Notes under the pieces: generated by a model
Seen by the model: only the letters and a program-made list of their open reading frames with translations
Told to the model about the DNA's origin: nothing
Databases searched by the model: none
DNA from: RUG11462 sp045539315
GTDB taxonomy: Bacteria > Bacillota > Clostridia > Oscillospirales > Acutalibacteraceae
Direction of reading: 5' to 3'
NCBI GenBank assembly: GCA_045539315.1
Contig: JAZQFC010000015.1
Coordinates: 62,001-126,000, forward strand
Length of the DNA: 64,000 nucleotides
Position numbers and translations under genes: made by a program
Shown here: positions 59,690 to 64,000 of the stretch, piece by piece
How the letters are laid out: the number at the start of each line of letters is the position of its first letter
How positions within the stretch are numbered: position 1 is the stretch's first letter

Positions 59690-61303
59690 TTAATCGTTTA
59701 CTGTATAATACACTTTATCAAGAGTTGGTGTTACACCTTTGATTTTAAACAATTCATCAATAGTTACAAACTCATATCCAAGCGCTGAAAAATACTCGAG
59801 CAGTCTTCTAATGGTTTCAACATTATCTATATATTGCTCGTGATTTAATGAAATAACGCCATCATACAAATGCTTTTTATAATATAATTCTTTGTAATCA
59901 ACAGATGGGTTATTATAATCTTGCGGACAAGGGCCTCCAATAGCGGCTTTCATACCTGCAAAGCGCATTGCCGAATAAGCATTTTCATTTACACCTAAAT
60001 ATGGTGGTCTGATATACTTGGTTTTTACGCCAACATTATTGTAAAGCCAGTTATCAAACTCCGTTATTTTAGAAGCGCCTTCTTCGGCGGTTAAATTAGA
60101 TAATCTATTGTGCGCAATTGTATGGTTTTCTAGCGCATGGCCTTCTTCGACTGCTCTCTTTAAAACTGGAATATCATCTTCGCCACAATTACTGCCTATA
60201 AGGAAGTAAGAGAATTTCGCATCATACGCTTTAGCAACATCTAAATAATACTCCATATAATGTTTGCCTGTTGGCGAATAAGTTTGAGGGCCATCATCAA
60301 AAGAAATTGCTATATATTTATCTTTGCCATCATCAATTAATTCTTCAGGTTGTTTTAAATTAGCATCTTCTTTTGACGAATCATATCCATCAGCGCCTGT
60401 GAAATGCTGTATATCATCAACATAAAATGGCGCGCCGTAAGTGCCTTTATCAGACTCTAACCAAAAGCAGATAGACTTAATATTTGGTATATCTTGCTTT
60501 GTTAGTGTGATTTTTTCAACTACTTCATCCGACAAGAAAGTTCTGCGTGTGCCATTTTTTGTATCAACCTTGCAATACTCTTTGCCAACAAAATAAAAAT
60601 AATTAAAATCACTATAACTTTCTAAAGTTATACGAGTGTAATAAAAATTAGTTAAACCTTTAAATGAAAAGCCAATATAAGCAACTGAAAGTTCATCTTG
60701 AACAGGCTGATATTTCATAGATAATCTTAAATTTGTTGAATTTTGAAGCAAAGTATCACTATTATTTGCGATTATTTGAATTCTTGTAGGCGCATTAGTA
60801 GAAATATTATATGAACAAGTAGGGTTTGAACCTTTAACGCTATCTTGATAATAAAGTCCTCCTGATTTTAATGCAAGAGATTTTGCGCTAGTAGGATTTT
60901 TACTGTTATAATTGCTATTTAATTCAGTTACAGTAGCAATAACAGCCGGAACAATTGTAACATATTTAGGACATTTATTCACAGTTTCATTTTCCCAATC
61001 TAAAATTGTTTCCCAGCCTGGTTCTTTATAAAATTCTGCTTCTTTAATAAGATATTTTCTCATAATCAAAACATCTTCAATATTAACCAATTTATCGCCA
61101 TTGCAGTCGGCATTTTCAAGCAAACTATCAGTTAAAGAAACCAATTTACTCACATATTTTCTTAAAACAAGCAAATCTTTAACATCAACAATGCCATCAA
61201 CACACACATCGCCTCTAACAATATTATTTGCGCTAACAGGCGTTACAAAAAGCACACCAAAGCACAAAATTATTGATAAAACTAATGCGACAAGTTTTTT
61301 CAT
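59690..61303 (-). CDS. Dockerin-containing polysaccharide deacetylase (paralog 2)
   Basis: 537 residues with the same architecture as the 56993-58609 protein: signal peptide (1-25), dockerin module with loops DVCVDGIVDVKD and DCNGDKLVNIED, middle domain and NodB domain (ISFDDGPQ, HTIAHN, RPPYLGV, ISLNHEQ). The NodB halves are nearly identical, the dockerins and the following 80 residues much less so. First calcium loop has Cys in place of Asn. Probably a tandem duplicate separated by hslO. Monocistronic with its own promoter. Confidence 0.9.
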   Translation of the reverse strand: MKKLVALVLSIILCFGVLFVTPVSANNIVRGDVCVDGIVDVKDLLVLRKYVSKLVSLTDSLLENADCNGDKLVNIEDVLIMRKYLIKEAEFYKEPGWETILDWENETVNKCPKYVTIVPAVIATVTELNSNYNSKNPTSAKSLALKSGGLYYQDSVKGSNPTCSYNISTNAPTRIQIIANNSDTLLQNSTNLRLSMKYQPVQDELSVAYIGFSFKGLTNFYYTRITLESYSDFNYFYFVGKEYCKVDTKNGTRRTFLSDEVVEKITLTKQDIPNIKSICFWLESDKGTYGAPFYVDDIQHFTGADGYDSSKEDANLKQPEELIDDGKDKYIAISFDDGPQTYSPTGKHYMEYYLDVAKAYDAKFSYFLIGSNCGEDDIPVLKRAVEEGHALENHTIAHNRLSNLTAEEGASKITEFDNWLYNNVGVKTKYIRPPYLGVNENAYSAMRFAGMKAAIGGPCPQDYNNPSVDYKELYYKKHLYDGVISLNHEQYIDNVETIRRLLEYFSALGYEFVTIDELFKIKGVTPTLDKVYYTVND

Positions 61304-61331
61304 AAATTATCTCCTTTTAGATTATACAATA

Positions 61332-61360
61332 ATTTTATCATAATTTAACACCGTTTTCAA
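61332..61360 (-). promoter_or_regulatory. Promoter of deacetylase paralog 2
   Basis: On the minus strand TTGAAA (61360-61355), 17-base spacer, TAAAAT (61337-61332). A second TATAAT at 61326-61321 with an imperfect -35 could be a tandem promoter. Confidence 0.7.
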
Positions 61361-61378
61361 GCATTGAATAAAAAACAA

Positions 61379-61402
61379 AAAAGAGTGCTTCGGCACTCTT
61401 TT
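61379..61402 (-). terminator. Terminator of the ABC exporter operon
   Basis: Stem AAAAGAGTGC (61379-61388) / GCACTCTTTT (61393-61402) with an extra-stable TTCG tetraloop, followed on the minus strand by TTTGTTTTT. Confidence 0.9.
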
Positions 61403-61407
61403 TATTT

Positions 61408-62148
61408 TTAACTATTTACCTTTTCATCATAGATTTTGCAAACATCTTCTGCAGAGCCGGAAGCGATAACTTTGCCATGTTCAAGCAAAATTGCTTTGTT
61501 GCAAATTCTTAACACTTGAGAAGTATTATGAGATACAAAAAGCACGGTTACACCTTTGTCAAACATTTCGGTAACTTTCTTTTCACTCTTCTTTTTAAAC
61601 TTCGCGTCACCTACTGATAAAACTTCATCAAGAATTAAAATATCAGGTTCAACAACTGTTGCAATGGCAAAACCTAATCTTGACTTCATACCTGATGAAT
61701 AGTTTTTAAGCGGTACGTTTATAAACTTTTTAAGCCCTGAAAATTCAACAATTTCATCAAATTTTGAATCAATAAATTTCTTTGAAAAACCTAAAACAGA
61801 GCCATAAAGATAAATGTTTTCAGCACCTGTATATTGAGGGTCAAAACCTGCGCCAAGTTCGATAAGAGGCGCTATTAAACCTCTTTTATAAACATCACCT
61901 TCAGTTGGGTTGTAAACACCTGCGATAACTTTTAACAATGTTGATTTACCGGCGCCATTAAAACCTAATATGCCTAATCTATCGCCTTTTTCGAGTTCAA
62001 AAGAAACATCTTTAAGCGCCCAAAACTCATCATAATGAAGGTCTTTTTTCATTAATTTTATAAAATACTCTTTTAAACTATCAACCTTTTCGGAACTTAA
62101 ATTAAATTTCATTCCGACCTTATCTAATTTTAAGATAGGTTTAGCCAT
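61408..62148 (-). CDS. ABC transporter ATPase for polysaccharide/teichoic acid export (TagH/Wzt type)
   Basis: 246 residues. Walker A GFNGAGKST near residue 66, signature YSSGMKSRLGFA, Walker B DILILDEVLSVGD. The opening KPILKLDKVGMKFNLSSEKVDSLKEYF and the conserved GLIAPLIELGAGFDPQYTG place it in the TagH/RfbB/Wzt export group. It lacks the C-terminal glycan-binding extension found in some Wzt proteins. Paired 16 bases downstream with its permease. Confidence 0.92.
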   Translation of the reverse strand: MAKPILKLDKVGMKFNLSSEKVDSLKEYFIKLMKKDLHYDEFWALKDVSFELEKGDRLGILGFNGAGKSTLLKVIAGVYNPTEGDVYKRGLIAPLIELGAGFDPQYTGAENIYLYGSVLGFSKKFIDSKFDEIVEFSGLKKFINVPLKNYSSGMKSRLGFAIATVVEPDILILDEVLSVGDAKFKKKSEKKVTEMFDKGVTVLFVSHNTSQVLRICNKAILLEHGKVIASGSAEDVCKIYDEKVNS

Positions 62149-62164
62149 TTTAATACTCCTTAAA

Positions 62165-62974
62165 TTAAATGTGCAAGATAAATTTATCTTGATTCTTTTT
62201 AAACATAAATGTGCCTATCAAAATAGCCACTACTGAAAACAAGAACGAATATGCTACATAATACCAATTTAATGTACCTGTAGGTTGCAAACATTCTCTA
62301 AAGTTTGTAATAATGCAATAAAGCGGATTTATACTCAATACTTTTGCAACTGTGCCACCGATTTTATCCATACTATAGAAAATTGCACAACCATAGAAAA
62401 CAAGTGTCATAAATACATTCCAAAGATACTCCATATCTCTGAAAAATACGCCAATTGTTGAAAGGATAAACGCAGCGCCTAATGATAACAAGAACAAATT
62501 AATCATTGGTATAAATATCTGGAAAACGCCCCAGGTTACCATTGGTTGCTCGCCCATTAAAATCAAAACTGTTGTTACAATTGCCAAAACGATTAATGAA
62601 ATTAAGAACAAAAGGAAATTATAAAACAAGTTTGACAATGGGAATAAATATTTAGGAATATGAACTTTTTTAATCAAAGCGGCATTTGAACGAATTACTC
62701 TGGTGCACTCTTTTGTTGACTGGTTGAAATATGTATAAACCAACCTACCAGAAAGAATGTAAACCATAAAGTTAAGCCCACCATAACCTGATGCTCCGCC
62801 TTTATGATACAAAAATCCAAATACAAAATACAAAACAAACATATTAAGAAGTGGCTCAAGCATTGTCCAAAAAACGCCAAGATAACTTCTACGGTATCTT
62901 AATGTTATGCCTTTTTTAACAAGTTCACTCAAGACAAATCTGTATCTTTTGAAATGATTAATTAATTTAACCAT
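62165..62974 (-). CDS. ABC-2 type permease for polysaccharide export (TagG/Wzm type)
   Basis: 269 residues with six membrane segments; N-terminal LVKKGITLRYRRSYLGVFWTMLEPL and later FRDMEYLWNVFMTLVFYGCAIFYS are typical of the TagG/RfbA family. Partner of the ATPase gene that follows. Exports a lipid-linked teichoic acid or polysaccharide; which one cannot be told, as no glycosyltransferase lies in the window beside it. Confidence 0.92.
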   Translation of the reverse strand: MVKLINHFKRYRFVLSELVKKGITLRYRRSYLGVFWTMLEPLLNMFVLYFVFGFLYHKGGASGYGGLNFMVYILSGRLVYTYFNQSTKECTRVIRSNAALIKKVHIPKYLFPLSNLFYNFLLFLISLIVLAIVTTVLILMGEQPMVTWGVFQIFIPMINLFLLSLGAAFILSTIGVFFRDMEYLWNVFMTLVFYGCAIFYSMDKIGGTVAKVLSINPLYCIITNFRECLQPTGTLNWYYVAYSFLFSVVAILIGTFMFKKNQDKFILHI

Positions 62975-63005
62975 AAAATACTCCTTATAATTTACATATA
63001 AATAG

Positions 63006-63034
63006 ATTATAACATATCTAAATAATATTGTAAA
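63006..63034 (-). promoter_or_regulatory. ABC exporter operon promoter
   Basis: On the minus strand TTTACA (63034-63029), 17-base spacer, TATAAT (63011-63006), 32 bases before the permease start. Confidence 0.75.
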
Positions 63035-63043
63035 GTAAATTAA

Positions 63044-63502
63044 TTATGAATTTTTCTTACTACACAATTTATAAACACAATTTACCACAAGCCAAGCGAC
63101 TAATACACCAGCGCAGTCAATTAATGCATCTAATATTTCGCCACTTCTTTGCAAAGATGGTATTAACTGAATAGTTTCATCAACGCACCCTACTAAAACG
63201 CCAATTAAAACTGCAATAAAACTTGCTTTTTTAGATGATTTATGAAAAATATTTTTATAAATTGCTAGTTCTAATCCTAAAATAAAATACTCAAAAAAGT
63301 GAGCAAATTTTCTAATAAAATCAATGAAAAATGTGTTTTCAAGATTTATACCGAAATTTGAAAAGAACGAAACAATTAATTCTTTTATAAAATTGCTTTG
63401 ATTCATAGAATCATCGCCCACTTTAAGCGAGTTTGACCAGATAAAAGCAACAGTTAAAATAATAACTGATATGAATATGTATTTTTTAGTTTTCAAATAC
63501 AT
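63044..63502 (-). CDS. VanZ-family membrane protein
   Basis: 152 residues with four hydrophobic segments. The VanZ-like signatures are KFAHFFEYFILGLELAI and VGCVDETIQLIPSLQRSGEILDALIDCAGVLVAW-type sequence (DE..Q...P.R.G...D...N/D..G). The ATG at 63502 overlaps the upstream stop (TGATG); a GTG at 63505 is an alternative start. VanZ family proteins are of unclear function, some linked to teicoplanin tolerance. Coupled to the phosphorylase gene. Confidence 0.85.
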   Translation of the reverse strand: MYLKTKKYIFISVIILTVAFIWSNSLKVGDDSMNQSNFIKELIVSFFSNFGINLENTFFIDFIRKFAHFFEYFILGLELAIYKNIFHKSSKKASFIAVLIGVLVGCVDETIQLIPSLQRSGEILDALIDCAGVLVAWLVVNCVYKLCSKKNS

Positions 63503-64000
63503 CACTCCGTTACAACATCAAAAATTAATGGTTTTAAATTAGGTTTTTCATCTGAAATTTCTATCGCTGACAAAAACATATTTTGCGCTGATGAAAAATC
63601 ATCTGTAATCGATGAATACATTTTTGCAATTGTTTCGCCTTTATTAACTTTATAGCCTGTTTTTGCGCATAAAACAATACCTGCAGAAAAGTCGATTTCA
63701 TCTTCTTTTTTATTTCTGCCTGCGCCTAAAACCACCGATGATTTGCCGATAATCTCGGCATTCATACTGTTAATATAACCATCTTTTTGAGCGACAATTT
63801 CATATGAAAATTTAGGTTTGCAAAATTCATTTAGGTCATCAAAAACATCTATTTTAGCACCTTGTGATGAAACCCATTCTAAAAACTTTTTATAAGCTAT
63901 GCCATTTGATAAAACTTCTTTTGCCTTAAATTTCATTTCATCAAGCGGCTTTTTTAAAGCCATTGAAGTAATAAGCGCAGAAATTTCAACGCAAACTTGC
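63502..64000 (-). CDS. Pyrimidine-nucleoside/thymidine phosphorylase, C-terminal part
   Basis: The frame runs from the window edge to a TGA at 63502, about 165 residues. CVEISALITSMALKKPLDEM corresponds to the end of the phosphorylase barrel, and GRNKKEDEIDFSAGIVL plus VNKGETIAKMYSS matches the PYNP C-terminal domain (GAGRxxxxDxxDxxAG). The N-terminal catalytic part is outside the window, so deoA and pdp cannot be told apart. Confidence 0.85.
   Translation of the reverse strand, partial: QVCVEISALITSMALKKPLDEMKFKAKEVLSNGIAYKKFLEWVSSQGAKIDVFDDLNEFCKPKFSYEIVAQKDGYINSMNAEIIGKSSVVLGAGRNKKEDEIDFSAGIVLCAKTGYKVNKGETIAKMYSSITDDFSSAQNMFLSAIEISDEKPNLKPLIFDVVTE

Overview
This is about 64 kb of an AT-rich Gram-positive chromosome. 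The dcw-cluster arrangement, the trigger factor/clpP/clpX block, the rplS-lepB-rbgA-rnhB-yraN block, the dockerin-bearing polysaccharide deacetylases, a BspA-type leucine-rich-repeat protein and several glycoside hydrolases without periplasmic logic all point to an anaerobic gut or rumen member of the Clostridia (Ruminococcaceae/Oscillospiraceae-like). That placement is inferred from gene content; there is no rRNA in the window. MurE carries the DNPR motif of the meso-diaminopimelate type. Most genes lie on the minus strand, so the replication fork probably runs right to left here. Promoters are consistently sigma-A-like (often TTGAAA-N17-TATAAT).

Layout. 1-295 holds the start of prmA (cut by the window edge). 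366-12898 is the division and cell-wall (dcw) cluster: mraZ, rsmH, ftsL, PBP/ftsI, murE, mraY, ftsW, murG, murA and divIB from one mraZ promoter with candidate MraZ boxes, followed by ftsZ with its own promoter. murF, murD, murC, ftsA and sepF are not in it. 13051-14634 is rsmD-coaD plus a coiled-coil protein. 14703-23756 is tig, clpP, clpX, comEC, holA, rnmV, uvrC. 23798-26100 holds a phosphoesterase and thrC. 26089-29594 is lepB, rbgA, rnhB, yraN and an M19 dipeptidase. 29645-30197 is rplS with a structured leader. 30212-33424 is a 1070-residue surface LRR protein.

33563-38075 holds dusB, a membrane protein, a metallo-hydrolase, a TtcA-like tRNA thiolase and a zinc-ribbon membrane protein. 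38080-38700 is the strangest stretch: a tRNA-Ser(CGA) flanked by partial copies of its own 5' and 3' ends, terminators, and two multi-branched palindromic elements. 38737-46177 is a carbohydrate cluster (DUF4038/apiosidase-like, SDR, GH16, galactonate-dehydratase-like enzyme, AraC regulator, GH2 beta-mannosidase). 46325-50997 holds a YgiQ-type radical SAM protein, a dispersed repeat and valS. 51130-54126 is a GH106-like hydrolase. 54241-54786 holds two small proteins, one of only 40 residues.

54878-61303 carries two paralogous dockerin-deacetylases flanking hslO, and a DUF2156/YkgJ-like/YdcF operon. 61408-62974 is an ABC polysaccharide exporter pair. 63044-64000 is VanZ plus the C-terminal part of a pyrimidine-nucleoside phosphorylase (cut by the edge).

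The left half is conserved housekeeping; the accessory interest is in 30-34 kb and 37-62 kb. I see no prophage, insertion sequence, CRISPR array or classical defence system. The best candidates for undescribed biology are the tRNA-Ser palindrome locus, the 40-residue peptide gene with a terminator ahead of its neighbour, the divergent FtsZ tail, and the ComEC protein that has lost the metal ligands of its hydrolase domain.
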